Part shown: piece by piece, positions 20,301-30,654 of the stretch
How the letters are laid out: every line of letters begins with the position of its first letter
How positions within the stretch are numbered: position 1 is the stretch's first letter
Source: Pectinophora gossypiella
Taxonomy: Eukaryota; Arthropoda; Insecta; Lepidoptera; Gelechiidae
DNA: 64,000 nt
NCBI RefSeq assembly: GCF_024362695.1
Contig: NC_065426.1
Span: forward strand, 2,852,001 to 2,916,000
Direction of reading: 5' to 3'
Made by a program: the position numbers and the translations under genes
Notes under the pieces: generated by a model
The model's database searches: none
What the model was told of the DNA's origin: nothing
What the model saw: only the letters and a program-made list of their open reading frames with translations

Positions 20301-20339
20301 ATGTCAACTAATAAAGATTTTGTAGGTATGTCTATTGTA

Positions 20340-20430
20340 CTTTATTAGACTCTTGATCATCTTAGACAAATAGGGCAGTGATTTCTTTCTTGCTTTCCGC
20401 TCCGCAGTACTCTGTCTGATGCGAGTGGGT
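20340..20430 (-). mobile_element. SINE family D fragment
   Basis: In reverse: CTAACCCACTCGCATCAGAC, AGAGTACTGCGGAGCGGAAA, then ACTGCCCTATTTG. Confidence 0.55.
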
Positions 20431-20739
20431 TAGAATAAAAATAAAATAAAATAAACATTAAGTACGTTGTTAATTTACCATTTGAAATAAACACAAATGT
20501 TACCAAATGTATTCGCAAAGTCGCAAATGTGATGGATGTAAATATGTGTATTAAGTACGTATCTATGTGTTGAGTTAGCTAAATATTTGATTTGCTCGGG
20601 ATGAGCTTTAACTTGGAGGGGAATTATGAATGTCTGCGCTAGACGTGTTATGGTTTGAGGTCGGTGTACACCACGGAATAGATGAAATCAAATACACTTT
20701 ATTGCACAGAACCGTAGAATAAGGAATAATACAACTCTA
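20431..20739. other. Unassigned; W scrap at 20705
   Basis: AGAATAAGGAATAATACAAC at 20712 is a W fragment. The rest is unrecognised. Confidence 0.35.
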
Positions 20740-20915
20740 GACTTGTCTTATTATTATTATGTTTGTCATTTCCATATCTCAGGACTATGGAGTCCCGGAC
20801 TTTAGGAAGGCGTGCGTGGGGCCGAAGCCAACACGTAAAAGCCCCTTAAGACAATTTAATCTAAATGTTGTGTGACACCAACCGGCGATTATCCCTGTAT
20901 GCGTCAGACGTCACA
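20740..20915 (-). mobile_element. Retroposon tail X, single-unit copy
   Basis: In reverse it reads GGTTGGTGTCACACAACATT through GTTGGCTTCGGCCCCACGCA to CCTGAGATATGGAAATGAC and (AAT)n. The tandem unit of 3744-3925 occurs once. Confidence 0.65.
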
Positions 20916-21654
20916 CACACAAATGCTAGGAAGGGGAAACGGGCTGATTTGGCAGTCAACTATTCAATGATAAATACAGGATTATCTTCTGCAATTCGTA
21001 GTCCCAAGTGTTGGCACACAGTTTCTTCTTCTTGTAATTAAAGGTTCTGCAGGTCTTGTTAATTTCATTTTTAGCCCGGGCAGAGACCATGGAACGTTGA
21101 TGGTTCATAATAGATAGTATGACACCTTGCAATCGAAACGTCATTAGACGTTCTGTCCTTGAAAGTGTTAAAGAGTGTGGATGAGGTAGGGAGTGTCCTA
21201 ATGAGATAAGGCCCTTAGTCCTCGATCATAACTTTATGCTCTCGACTGCTTTTGAGTACGTTAGACGTTGTAAACTAAGCCTTATCCGTACGAAGAGCAG
21301 CCATATTACGTTTCCCATATTAAGCTGGGGGCAAATAAATTTTAGTTAGATTCACAACGTCTCGCGTCAGCCGCGCTCGAATGATATTAGTCCCTAGTAA
21401 ATAGTTTTGACGGTTTGATTGCGACATGGTGCTTGAAGAGAGATACAATTATTATATAAAGTATCAGAATCATCTATTCAACGTAATAATCATAGATAAA
21501 CTTGTTGAAGGTCAATTTAACATTTTTGAATCTACGTCATTTCGCAAGTTGTTACGGCTGAGGAAAAGAAATGGCAAGAAACTGCAACAGCAACACATCT
21601 TTTAAATCAATGTATAGGATATAATTAAGGTATACATTAGAAGTTATTTACTAG
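20916..21654. other. Low-repeat stretch, nothing recognised
   Basis: No match to the repeat families of this window and no coding signal. It may be older unique host sequence. A short reverse frame at 20956-21144 has no recognisable domain. Confidence 0.4.
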
Positions 21655-21850
21655 AGAAATACATTTAATACCAGGTATTTTTATCAGTTAGGTAATCATT
21701 AACCTTATAATAAGCTTTTTTATGTAAAGTAAGCTTCACATAAGCTTTAATTTTATTTTCTGACAAATTCAAAATACCTTCTGGTATTTTATTATAAAAC
21801 CCTGTAGGATGATGCCTTCGTTTAACCTTCTAAATTCATGAATAACAAAC
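21655..21850 (-). pseudogene. LINE L7-type C-terminal relic
   Basis: The minus-strand reading contains FYNKIPEGILNLSENKIKAY and KLTLHKKAYYKVNDYL, the form of a Jockey/CR1-type C-terminus (compare 14706 and 48760). There is no start and the catalytic region is absent. Confidence 0.55.
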
Positions 21851-21904
21851 ATAGGTACTTATTTATGTTTGATTTTGGGTATAAATTAAGATCCTTGATA
21901 TTAC

Positions 21905-22030
21905 ACCCCGGCACAACATATCGTCCACTCATTATTAATTTGATTAAAATTAAGAGAAGCTATATAGGTACCTAGCAACATAATTCTATACATAATCAAC
22001 AATTATTTTTATTTATACCTCTGCCATTAC
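21905..22030. repeat. Repeat N, left copy flanking a SINE
   Basis: CACTCATTATTAATTTGATT and AGAGAAGCTATATAGGTACC. It is about 110 bp homologous to 22327-22440 on the far side of the SINE C copy. Confidence 0.6.
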
Positions 22031-22326
22031 AATATCATCATCATCATCAGCCCATTAACGTCCCCACTGCGGGGGCACGGGCCTTCCCTATAGATGGATA
22101 GGGAGATCGGGCCTTAAACCATCACACGGGCCCAGTGCGGATTGATGGTTATTAAAAACTGCTAATGCAGCCGGGACCAACGGCTTAACGTGCCTTCTGA
22201 AGCACGGAGGAGCTCGAGATGAACTTTTTTTGTGGTCTCCCATCCTAAGACCGGCCTTTGCGAAAGTTGCTTAACTTCAACAATCGCAGACCGAGCGCGT
22301 TTACCGCTGCGCCACCGAGCTCCTCC
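22031..22326 (-). mobile_element. SINE family C
   Basis: Full-length minus-strand copy: (GATGAT)n tail at the left, GTCCCCACTGCGGGGGCACG, core, and a 5S/tRNA-like head at the right. It lies between two copies of repeat N. Confidence 0.8.
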
Positions 22327-22440
22327 CACCCATTATTAATCTGATTAAAATAAAGAGAAGCAATATAGGTACCTACCAACATATTTCCTTACATAATCAA
22401 AAAATATGTTTATGTATGCTTCTGCTCTTACATTATATTT
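22327..22440. repeat. Repeat N, right copy flanking a SINE
   Basis: CCACCCATTATTAATCTGAT, AGAGAAGCAATATAGGTACC, then CATAATCAAAAAATATG. See the left copy at 21905-22030. Confidence 0.6.
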
Positions 22441-22672
22441 TTAAATAATTATGTACCCGAGTAATGAGAAATTAATTATCTCGTTAAAAGTACAAAACGT
22501 CATCTATTGTGTTTTTAGGAAAGATGCCTGGAAAGTACCTCATTACATTTTTTATTAATAAGTCTAGTAATAATATTACTTAGACGCTAAAGTTTTTAAA
22601 AATTGACATTTGCATGCTTGCTTGTAAGCCGAATATTGCACTGAACCATGTTACTAATATCTAATTTATACC
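22441..22672. repeat. AT-rich, partly repeat N extension
   Basis: AAATAATTATGTACCCGAGT and CGTCATCTATTGTGTTTTTA resemble 35435-35545, so N may continue here. Confidence 0.4.
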
Positions 22673-22937
22673 ATATCGTCCCTTAGCTTACAACACCGCT
22701 CAAGTCGAAAATTGGCGGTTTTTACATTTTAATGCCATTGGATGAAGAAGAAAATAAAGGTTAAAATAAAGTAAATCGTCAAAATAAGTATAAATAATTA
22801 TTTATTAACCGCTAACTAGAGTATGTATTAAGTAGCAATAAAAAAATCTACAGATATTTTAAATAAGACATTTTTTTTCGTCTCCTGTAAAGTTGGTAAA
22901 AATGACTTAAGCGGTGTTGTAAGCTAAGGGACGATAT
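22673..22937. mobile_element. Inverted-repeat element S
   Basis: Ends ATATCGTCCCTTAGCTTACA and its reverse complement TGTAAGCTAAGGGACGATAT. The inverted match extends to about 34 bp (CACCGCT then AAGTC). About 265 bp and non-coding, so a MITE by structure. Only copy in the window. Confidence 0.7.
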
Positions 22938-22954
22938 ATTCTCGCAAATAAACT

Positions 22955-23225
22955 TTTTTTTTTGACGTGACTTATTGTAGATTTGCCGTAGATGGCATTA
23001 ACTACTTGGCCGGACAAATGAGGAGCGCTGAAGGCTCTCACCCGGTACAACGTTTAAGACAACAGGCCTGAGGGTGCCCAGTTGGGCGCGAACCTCGGCT
23101 CAGGGCGTCGTCTGAGAGGAAAAATATTTGAAAGAATTAATCGACCCTAGTGGGTCGATAGCGATAAGCGCTGAATGAGGGAAATCGTCGACCACGCCGG
23201 CGGGGTCGGTATCGGGGTCCTGCGC
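22955..23225 (+). repeat. Dispersed repeat H, longest copy
   Basis: GACGTGACTTATTGTAGATT, CATTAACTACTTGGCCGGAC, CCCAGTTGGGCGCGAACCTC, then CCACGCCGGCGGGGTCGGTA. No coding domain recognised. Confidence 0.6.
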
Positions 23226-23494
23226 AAATAAACGATTATCTTATCTTAAGTAGGTGAAACCAATAACACCAAAAAATCTTACTCTATAGAACTTTATTGG
23301 TATGTCCCTACATATCTTTCGCCAAAAGTACTTACATTTCAATACAGTTGTAATACGGACTTGTATCCTTATTATTATCTAATCCGCTACGTAAAGCCCA
23401 ATCCACACTAATAGAATAGAACAAAGAATAATACTATTTATAGAACGGTAACTCTCCGCCCGCATCAATTCGTTTCGGGCACCGACCTTAACAC
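23226..23494. other. Unassigned with a W fragment
   Basis: W fragment at 23418-23480 (AGAATAATAC then TAGAACGGTAACTCTCCGCC). The rest is not recognised. Confidence 0.4.
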
Positions 23495-23660
23495 GTTCAC
23501 TGTGTATGAACCACATGTGAGGCAATAAATTTGAACCTCATACGTGCATGTCCCATATGTGGGCCACATTTTTCTAGCCAGAGTGTGTCTATGTACATAA
23601 ATTCCAATGTGTTTATCGAAAAATAACATTACACGTGAATAGTTGATATCTAATTTTCAG
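23495..23660 (+). repeat. Dispersed repeat V, copy 2
   Basis: ACACGTTCACTGTGTATGAA, GTGAGGCAATAAATTTGAAC, CATTTTTCTAGCCAGAGTGT. Inverted relative to 19738-20020. Confidence 0.55.
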
Positions 23661-24065
23661 TTACACAGTGAAGGTGTGAATATCCGTCATCCACAAAGGA
23701 GTAAGGGGGAACGCGCTGTCTGTCTCGCTCGCACTTACGCGTAATTTTTTCTCCGATATGCGTTGAATATACAATGTCAGTTGTTTTCAGCAATATAGAT
23801 ATTTTTCTTTCTTAAATTGATTTTCGTAATCTTCGATCATTAATAATAATAATAAGTATATATTAGTAGATGCACTGCCGTCATTGTATTTTAATTTTAT
23901 TGTTTTAGCAGTGTGAATGAATGTAATATGGACTATCATGTCTGAAATAAATGACTCTTTTTTTAAATTTAATTGACCTTGTATACAAACAAATAGACTA
24001 CAATTTTCTGTAAAATTATCTTGTCACTAAGCGACGGCGTGTCAAGACCGAATTTAGTAGCAATG
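23661..24065. other. Nothing recognised
   Basis: AT-rich; no frame or repeat match. Confidence 0.35.
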
Positions 24066-24196
24066 AAAATAATTTAAATAAAAACTAAAACAAAAAATAT
24101 GAATTTTGCGACGGAAAATTTCACTTGATATTAACTCAGAATCATGGTCTGAATCACCCCCTTAGTATTCGTTGCGATGTCACTAACACCCTGTAT
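24066..24196. mobile_element. Palindromic element R, right arm
   Basis: GCGACGGAAAATTTCACTTG, TTAACTCAGAATCATGGTCT, CACTAACACCCTGTATA. Confidence 0.65.
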
Positions 24197-24504
24197 AATT
24201 ATGATCGAAGCTCGTAATCATCGCTCAAACACATACAAATCCCACACATTCTTATTGAATTATCTACATAAAATAAAATATCGCGACTCCGTCATGTCTG
24301 GATAAAGCTTAAGCACCAAAGGGGACGGAAGCTTAAATATAAATCGGTAATACCCTTTCAATATGTCCCTCATACTTGTGAATCCTCGCTTTATTTACTT
24401 TCTCTCCAGATATCGTGTGGCCGAATATTTGAAGACGTCGTGAATATAAAATCTATATTATTTGTTCATCTATTTGCGAACGAAGCGACGACATTTTAGT
24501 ATTG
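24197..24504. other. Unassigned; contains a local duplication
   Basis: CATCTATTTGCGAACGAAGC to ATTTTAGTATTGAAA (about 24468-24507) recurs about 570 bp downstream at 25031-25073. No gene. Confidence 0.4.
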
Positions 24505-24770
24505 AAAGTGTGTCATGTCATGTCTTTAGAAGACCTGTGGAAAACCCGTCCCGACGAGCACTGATCTGGTGTGCGCGTGGAAACCGCAAACGGGGGCGAC
24601 TCAAAAAGACCTGGCGACGCTCGGCCGGACCGGGAATTAAAACTTCTGGCCATGTCTTGAGAGCAAGCTACAGAAGCTGTAAAAGACCGCGAGGAATGGA
24701 AATCTGTCATTCGAACCCTACGTCCTAACCAGGGATAAAAGGATTAGAAGAAGAAGACTTATCAATACAG
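24505..24770 (+). pseudogene. LINE L4 C-terminal relic
   Basis: Frames carrying HVFRRPVENPSRRALIW, KRGRLKKTWRR and, after frame changes, EQATEAVKDREEWKSVIRTL then RPNQG. I recognise an insect LINE reverse-transcriptase C-terminus with stops and shifts. The sister relic 28545-28815 keeps a longer open end. Both run directly into a family A core. Confidence 0.6.
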
Positions 24771-24784
24771 AAGATCAGACGGTA

Positions 24785-24960
24785 AGAGGTTATGTGCTCG
24801 GAGGGCACGTCAAGACGTTGGTCCCGGCTATTAGCCGTAAAATCATCTCCACCAACCTGCAGTGGAGCGGCGTGGTGGAGTATGTCCAGTTGATTGAGGG
24901 CAGGCTTGTGCCCAGCAGTGGGCGTATATAGGCTGTTTATGTATGTTTATGTTATGTTAT
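24785..24960 (+). mobile_element. SINE family A core and tail, joined to LINE L4
   Basis: GGAGGGCACGTCAAGACGTT core, GGAGCGGCGTGGTGGAGTAT, GCTTGTGCCCAGCAGTGGGC tail. No tRNA-like head; LINE L4 sequence takes its place. The flank AAAGTGGCCATGGAATTTGG (about 24963) also follows the copy at 26965-27110. Confidence 0.65.
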
Positions 24961-25106
24961 ATAAAGTGGCCATGGAATTTGGAATTTGAGTGGCTATCGT
25001 AGTTTTTGCTCCGTATAATAATTATTTTTTCATCTATTTCATCTATTTAAGCGACGACATTTTAGTATTGAAAATGGGCTCACTTTTGTCACAATCTCAC
25101 TCCCAG
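24961..25106. repeat. Shared flank and short duplication
   Basis: 24961-25008 matches 27118-27165. 25031-25073 matches 24468-24507. Confidence 0.5.
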
Positions 25107-25385
25107 CATAACATAACGTAAGCTTAAAACTATATCCCAATTGGGGTAGGCCGTGGTACATGCATCGCAAAATGACTTAAGTACTTACACCAAGCTTTCT
25201 GTTAGACCAACGTGATAGGTGGTAAGCCGTATCGCCGCCTATAATGGCCGGGCAGTGTTAGCAAAAACTGCAAAATTAAAAAAAAAAAACAGAAAAAAAG
25301 ATAATTTAATAACTCATTGGTTGAAATCCGATACCGGTGTTTGAACCGGCGCTCCCCGATTGAAAAGCAAAGTACCACATTGCCT
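25107..25385 (-). mobile_element. SINE family E with recognisable head
   Basis: In reverse: a B-box-like GCCGGTTCAAACACCGG, the CCAATGAGTTATTAAAT joint, an A/T tract, GGCGGCGATACGGCTTACCA and the AATTGGGATATAGTTTTAAG tail. Confidence 0.65.
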
Positions 25386-25409
25386 TTGTGAAGGATTTTA
25401 ATAAATAAT

Positions 25410-25766
25410 AATTAAAACACATAATAACGGGTCTTTACCGCGTTTAAAGCAGGGATGTCAGACTCCCGATATTTCGACACTGTTGCAACGACACGGTATG
25501 TCGTAGTGATTTTGGTGCGAGTTCAGATGGTTCCGAACATTCCGATATCAAATACATAAACTAGCGGCAAAGAAAGAGGGTAGACAGATATGTAGAAAAT
25601 TATGGATCTACCTACTCCACTCCAATCTCATCAGTCATTCCTTTATCATGGCACTTGCAACAGTGTCGAAATATCGGGAGTCTCATATCCCTATTTTAAA
25701 CGCGGTAAGGACCTGTTGTTATGTGTTTTAATTAAGATAATAACCGCGTAAACTTAAAACAATGTA
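25410..25766 (-). mobile_element. Hairpin element P, copy 4, longest
   Basis: 357 bp in reverse orientation: starts AATTAAAACACATAATAACG and ends AAACTTAAAACAATGT. The arms meet the spacer at GATATTTCGACACTGTTGCA, mirrored by TTGCAACAGTGTCGAAATAT. The spacer is about 190 bp and includes CTACCTACTCCACTCC, shared with copy 2. Direct repeat TAATAAATAAT at 25399-25409 and 25767-25777. No protein frame. Probably nearest to the ancestral length. Confidence 0.75.
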
Positions 25767-25777
25767 TAATAAATAAT

Positions 25778-26315
25778 GTTTCACATTCAAATTTGTTTTT
25801 TTGTACAAAAACTGTTGTACTTACTAAAATGTACCCAAATGTATGTATATTATAGTGAACTTTGTATGTACTCACCAAGATGGGTTGTGTAAACTTGATA
25901 GCTAAGTCGTTACGAAGTTGAGAACCTCTTTAATACCTTAGTTAGTTGTTGACAACTTTCACTATTAATTAATACAGTTCACTTACTTTGATTGACTTTA
26001 CTATCGCAGAATATATTGATTGCCTAATAATGCCTACAAGTTGCTGTAAACAATGTTATTATTAACGAGAAGATGATCTTATAGAATCGTGGTTGGATAT
26101 GTTACCTATGCCATAATATTATCATACGAAACGAAACGATTACGACCACGGAATAGAAGAACAAGGTTGGAAGGGCCAAGTGAGCACGAAACGCGCGCCA
26201 TACATGTATGAGCAAATAGTAGGTACATACTTCTTTGACGTGGAGACTTTGCACTCCACTCGTCCGCAAACTTAACGACCCACGGAGCTCAGCGATAGTA
26301 TATTAAAAGGTCATC
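25778..26315. other. Nothing recognised
   Basis: AT-rich to mixed sequence; no supportable gene or repeat. Confidence 0.35.
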
Positions 26316-26665
26316 ATGCGATAAAAAATAAAAATAAAATAAAAAATAAAATGAAAATCATTTATTTCAGGTGTTTTCCCATAGCAATTGTTAGTAACAA
26401 AAGTCTTATATCTATGTTAGTAAAAAATTACAATTAATTAATCAATTAAATAATTATATAATTTAGTGTCTTTGGCAAGATGGACGCGGGTCCAGTGCTG
26501 CATAGCACTGTCCACGTCCAGCCATGCCGCGACAGTCTGCAGGAGGCTGTTGGAGCTGCTCCTTACCCGATGGATCAGGGATGCGATGCGCTTTCGCTGA
26601 GAAGCTATCGAAGCTATAACCTGCAGGGCAAGAAACACAAATATGCACTATCATGCAAGGACATC
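26316..26665 (-). pseudogene. LINE L5 C-terminal relic with 3' UTR
   Basis: The minus-strand frame 26438-26638 contains SQRKRIASLIHRVRSSSNSL and a WLDVDSAMQHWTRVHL end. The pattern RKR-x2-SL-x2-RVR-x-S-x-N is shared with 32042-32221, which I read as the C-terminus of one LINE superfamily. A 3' UTR with AAATGATTTTCATTTTATTT leads to an A/T-rich tail at 26316. The catalytic domains are missing. Confidence 0.5.
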
Positions 26666-26731
26666 CCTCCTTAACACAAGAAAGCTAAAAACTTTGGCAT
26701 CATCGGATATTTTATCAAAAAAAAATACTTA

Positions 26732-26908
26732 TCATAATTAAAGCACATCATAACGGGTTCTTACCGCGTTTAAATGGGGATATGAGACTCCCGATATTTC
26801 GACACTATATCGGGAGTCTCATATCCCCATTTAAACGTGGTAAGAACCCGTTATAATGTGCTTTAATTATGATAATAACAGCGTAAACTTAAAACAATGT
26901 AAAAACAC
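26732..26908 (-). mobile_element. Hairpin element P, copy 5
   Basis: About 176 bp. Almost perfect arms meet at GATATTTCGACACTATATCG, so the loop is nearly gone. Ends as in copy 4 (AAACTTAAAACAATGT). Flanking words AAAAATACTTAT and AAAAACACTTAT match at 11 of 12 positions as a target duplication. Confidence 0.7.
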
Positions 26909-26964
26909 TTATATGCGTTATCTTACGAAAAGTAATGTTAAAATTTACATTTCCTGTAGGTAAA

Positions 26965-27165
26965 GTGGCTATGGCTATTAGCCGATAAAACCCCTCCACC
27001 GACCCGCAGTGGAGCAGCGTGGTGGAGTATGTTCCATACCCCCTCCAGTTGATTGAGGGGAGGCCTGTGCCAAGCAGTGGGCGTATATAGGCTGTTTATG
27101 TATGTTTATGTTATGTTATATAAAGTGGCCATGGACTTTGGAATTTGAGTGGTTATCGTAGTTAT
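26965..27165 (+). mobile_element. SINE family A tail with shared flank
   Basis: GGAGCAGCGTGGTGGAGTAT, GGGGAGGCCTGTGCCAAGCA, then AAAGTGGCCATGGACTTTGG, the same downstream sequence as at 24961-25008. The repeated unit is thus larger than the SINE. Confidence 0.65.
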
Positions 27166-27744
27166 CTGTTTGCAGGAGTAGTAGTAAAAGAGAGTGGGGT
27201 TGAACCGGCGACAGCGGTTCTCATATAAAACGCGCGTTAGGGCCTGTCCAGTCTCTTTCTTCTATTCCGTGATTTTCGATTTATTTTTTCTTCGCGCGGT
27301 AGATTCCTAGAATAATCTCGTCTTGGATAGGATTATAAGTACCATGAGCCCCTGGCAATCTTTTACGTCACTTTTCATAAACCGAAATTACTCTTCCGTC
27401 AAAACACTTTTGTCATTGTCCTTCTAAAAGAAAAACAAAAAACGAAACAACAATTTTGTTTTCCTTGCGAAAATTCCTCCCTATAATAATCCGGGCGGCG
27501 GGCGTTAACTTAGATTTGTAATTCATGAATTTTATTAACAACTTGGCCAAGTTAAATCGAGTTTTCATGTCGCCTTATTACTTGGTGGACAAACTTCGCG
27601 ACCACTGAAGCCCGCTCCAGGACCTTGGAGGGATGGGATATTATCTACTGATACAACCTGATACACTGTAAAACTTTTTTTAAAAGTAACACATACTTAG
27701 GCAAGAGGACAATCTAACCCAATGATATTATTTACGAAACTTTT
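27166..27744. other. Nothing recognised
   Basis: No supportable frame or repeat match. It may be unique host DNA. Confidence 0.35.
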
Positions 27745-27998
27745 TTTTTTGAAGTGATATTTCTGATTTGACACAAACGACATTAACTACTTGGTCGGAA
27801 AAATGGAAAGCGCTGAGAGCTCTCACCTGCCACAAAAACAATTAGCATTTGTAAGATTTGGAGAGAATTGTTCAAATGGTCATTTAAAATTGACGTGTGT
27901 TCCATTTATGCCATTCCAGATTACCCGTCCCTTTCTTTTTCGACGGGTAAGAAAATGACAGTTGTAACTTTAAATTAGGAGTTGTCTGCAGGATTCAG
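27745..27998. mobile_element. H fragment and half copy of element Q
   Basis: 27745-27835 carries GACATTAACTACTTGGTCGG (repeat H). 27870-27998 is the right end of Q: TTACCCGTCCCTTTCTTTTT, AAGAAAATGACAGTTGTAAC, GTTGTCTGCAGGATTC. Confidence 0.55.
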
Positions 27999-28544
27999 GA
28001 TCACTATTCTTCATCTTCGTTGTATAATAAGCTGGCTGGTGATCAGGTAACAAAATAGTATCATATAGGTACTTATCAAACACAATATGGTCAAGACATG
28101 GTGTGTCCGGAAAGACCAGACCAGCAAACTCCTCTCTCTCTTGGGTCGGTCCCTCATATCTGAGGATCGTGGTCAGCATCACGGTTGCGAGGACCCTTCA
28201 TGCTGACTCTCGTGGGAAAATAGCAGTGGTTTCCCTTTGCCTTCTGCCCCAGACATTTTTGAAGCTATTTAAACTCCAAGGCCGCTGTTGCTTCTACGGT
28301 CGGTTGCCCGACCGGTGGTATGGTTATACCGCCATTGTTCGGTCGCCAGAGCCTCGTTCGTTATCTAGCAGGGAGCACCGCGGCGCCCAGTGGACACCGC
28401 CGCCAGCGACTCATAACGAAGCATCGACGTAGATGAGGTTGGCAGTTGGGCCGGATATATGTGTTCTTTCCGTTCTCCCCTAACTAGATCTTCTAGCCTA
28501 AAACTATTACAAACACAGAACTGTGGAGATTGAGTGGGTACTGT
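27999..28544. other. Unassigned; SINE D scrap at about 28217
   Basis: CAGTGGTTTCCCTTTGCCTT (28224) is a D-family fragment in reverse. Frames of about 100 codons across 28103-28432 have no recognisable domain and run into repeats. Confidence 0.4.
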
Positions 28545-28815
28545 AGAGGCTGGCCATGTCTTTAGAAGACCTGTGGAATACTCGTTCTGACGAGCACTGG
28601 TCTGGTGTGCGCCTGTAAAACGCAAAGGCGGCTCAAAGAGACCTAGCGACTCTCGGGTTGACCGGGAATTAAAAGCTCTTGGTATGTCTTGGGAGCAAGC
28701 CACAGAAGCTGTAAAAGACAGCGAGGAATGGAAATCTGTCAATCGAGCCCTACGTCCCAACGAGATAAAAAGATTAGGAGAAGAAGACTTATCAATACAG
28801 AAGATCAGACGATAA
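28545..28815 (+). pseudogene. LINE L4 C-terminal relic
   Basis: From 28654 the frame is open for 53 codons to TAA at 28813-28815: VDRELKALGMSWEQATEAVK, EEWKSVNRALRPN, then LGEEDLSIQKIRR. Upstream, LVWCAP and KRPSD-like pieces are out of frame. This is the intact end of the LINE reverse-transcriptase gene also relic at 24505. A SINE A core begins directly after the stop codon. Confidence 0.65.
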
Positions 28816-28980
28816 GATGGTTCTGTGCTCAGAGGGCACGTTAAGCACCGGTTATTAGCTGAAAAAAACACCTCCACCAACCTGTTGTGGAGCAGAGTGG
28901 TAGAGTATGCTCCGTACCCTCCGGTTGATTGAGGAGAGGCCTTTGCCCTGCGACGACGTTTGCTGTTTATGTTATGTTAC
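28816..28980 (+). mobile_element. SINE A core and tail downstream of LINE L4
   Basis: CTCAGAGGGCACGTTAAGCA, CACCTCCACCAACCTG, GGTTGATTGAGGAGAGGCCT. Same L4-to-A junction as at 24770-24785. Confidence 0.6.
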
Positions 28981-29744
28981 TTATCAATACTAGGTTACAT
29001 AAAATATTAGAGAATTGTTTAAGATGTGCCCCGCACTATTTTTTATTTCTGTTCCTATTATTTTTATTTTTGTTTAAGTAATTTTATGGGGTTCCAAATA
29101 GTCTTGAAGCACAAAAGAGTGCTTCGATGATTTTTGCTTAGAATTTTCTTGAAATAAATATGAAATGAAAATTATATTTATTGATCACAATAACACTCAC
29201 ATGAAAGCTATAAATTGTGCACTATTGTCTATACAGGGTGTTAGTGACATCGTAACGAATACTGAGGGGGATGATTCAGACCATTTATTCTGAGTTGATA
29301 TCAAGTGGAATTATGGTCACGGTGCGGCTCGCCAGTTCTGTTTCTTAAACTTGGCTTAACACGCTGCCGCGTGTCTAGACACTCATTGTTGTATAATGTT
29401 ACTATAATATTAACCATACTAATACCTACGTTATTTAGGTAAAATCCAATGTTAATATTGAATTTTCGCGAAATAATAACATAATGTCAAAATCAATACC
29501 GGTTTGAATTGAAACTTGTGATCAGCCATCCGGAACCGATGTCCGTTTATTCCGAAATACCAGATAATTTTCCGTTCAACAGCAAATTATGAGAATTACT
29601 GTTATTTTCAACAACACGGATGTACATAAAATGCCCTTTGAAATGGTAATAGGCTGTCACAGAGTTATTTTAACTCGATATTCGCCGTAAGGCAAATATT
29701 AAACAGAAAATATTTCACTTACTGAAGTACCCAATGCAAACACC
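28981..29744. other. Unassigned; R half copy at 29234-29315
   Basis: 29234-29315 is the left arm of palindromic element R (TACAGGGTGTTAGTGACATC to GAGTTGATATCAAGTGGAAT). The rest is AT-rich and unrecognised. Confidence 0.5.
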
Positions 29745-29852
29745 ATGCCATGCCATGCTGCTGCATGCATGTATGCATGCCATGCCACGCTGCTGCATGC
29801 ATGTATGCATGTCATGCCATGCTGCTGCATGCATGTATGCGTGTGTCGCACT
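29745..29852. repeat. 32-bp tandem repeat, three units
   Basis: GCTGCTGCATGCATGTATGC starts at 29757, 29789 and 29821, a period of exactly 32 bp. Each unit contains the palindrome TGCATGCA. Frames across it on both strands are repeat artefacts. Confidence 0.8.
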
Positions 29853-29981
29853 TGTTTACATAAAATGAAAAATACTTCGCAAAAAACGGTAAATCTCCAC
29901 CAACATCGTTTCACCCACGCCGGTGCAGAGTAGTTTTCCTTTTCCTTTTCTAATGACATCTCCAATTTGCTTTTAGACATA

Positions 29982-30314
29982 ACATAAACATAAACTGCCT
30001 ATATACGTCCCACTGCTGGGCACAGGCCTCCCCTCAATCAACCGGAGGGGGTATGGAGCATACTCCACCACGCTGCTCTACTGCGGGTTGGTGGAGATGT
30101 TTTTACGGCTAATAGCCGGGACCAACGGCTTAACGTGCCTTCCGAAGCACGGAATCATCTTACTTTTTCGGACAATCAGGTGATTCAAGCCTGAAAAGTC
30201 CTTACCAAACAAAGGACAGTCTCACAAAGTGATTTCGACAATGTCCCCATCGGGAATCGAACCCGGACCTCCAGATCGTGAGCCTAACGCTCTAACCACT
30301 AGACCACGGAGGCT
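29982..30314 (-). mobile_element. SINE family A, full length
   Basis: 333 bp. On the minus strand: tRNA-like head (GCCTCCGTGGTCTAGTGGTT; B box GGTTCGATTCCCG), linker ATCACTTTGTGAGACTGTCC, core GGCACGTTAAGCCGTTGG, then GGAGCAGCGTGGTGGAGTAT and tail GGCCTGTGCCCAGCAGTGGG. The perfect 13-bp target duplication GCTTTTAGACATA is at 29969-29981 and 30315-30327. Length equals the copy at 41242-41574. Confidence 0.9.
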
Positions 30315-30381
30315 GCTTTTAGACATATTTATAGATAATTATAATAGTGTGCTGTGTTATTATAATAACAGTACACACAAT

Positions 30382-30645
30382 CTAATTTTATTTCAAGTTA
30401 TACCTGTCATTTTCTTATCTACCGAACACAAAATGAACGGATGTTTGACAGCTGTTAATTCTACAATTAATGAGGGAATGAATAACCAGGGCGAATCAAA
30501 TAGACATCTCGCGAATTTTGCAAGGTTATTGAAAATTTTGATAGGACTCTTAATTTCTCCCTAAAATTGGCATGTGTTCCATAAGTTTTATGCCTGTTGA
30601 TTACCCGTCCCTTTCCTTTTCCCAGACCTACGTGATATAACCTAA
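30382..30645. mobile_element. Inverted-repeat element Q, copy 2
   Basis: TAATTTTATTTCAAGTTATA at the left and GATATAACCTAAAACC at the right. The interior matches copy 1 (GAATAACCAGGGCGAATCAA). The methionine-started frames over it are not recognised as protein. Confidence 0.6.
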
Positions 30646-30654
30646 AACCTTTGC

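Noticed and set aside
20916..21654. Host exon in low-repeat DNA
   Set aside because: No long frame, splice-bounded conserved block or protein motif could be supported by eye.
28365..28880. 171-codon minus-strand frame
   Set aside because: It is antisense to the LINE L4 relic and the SINE A core; the sense strand explains the sequence.
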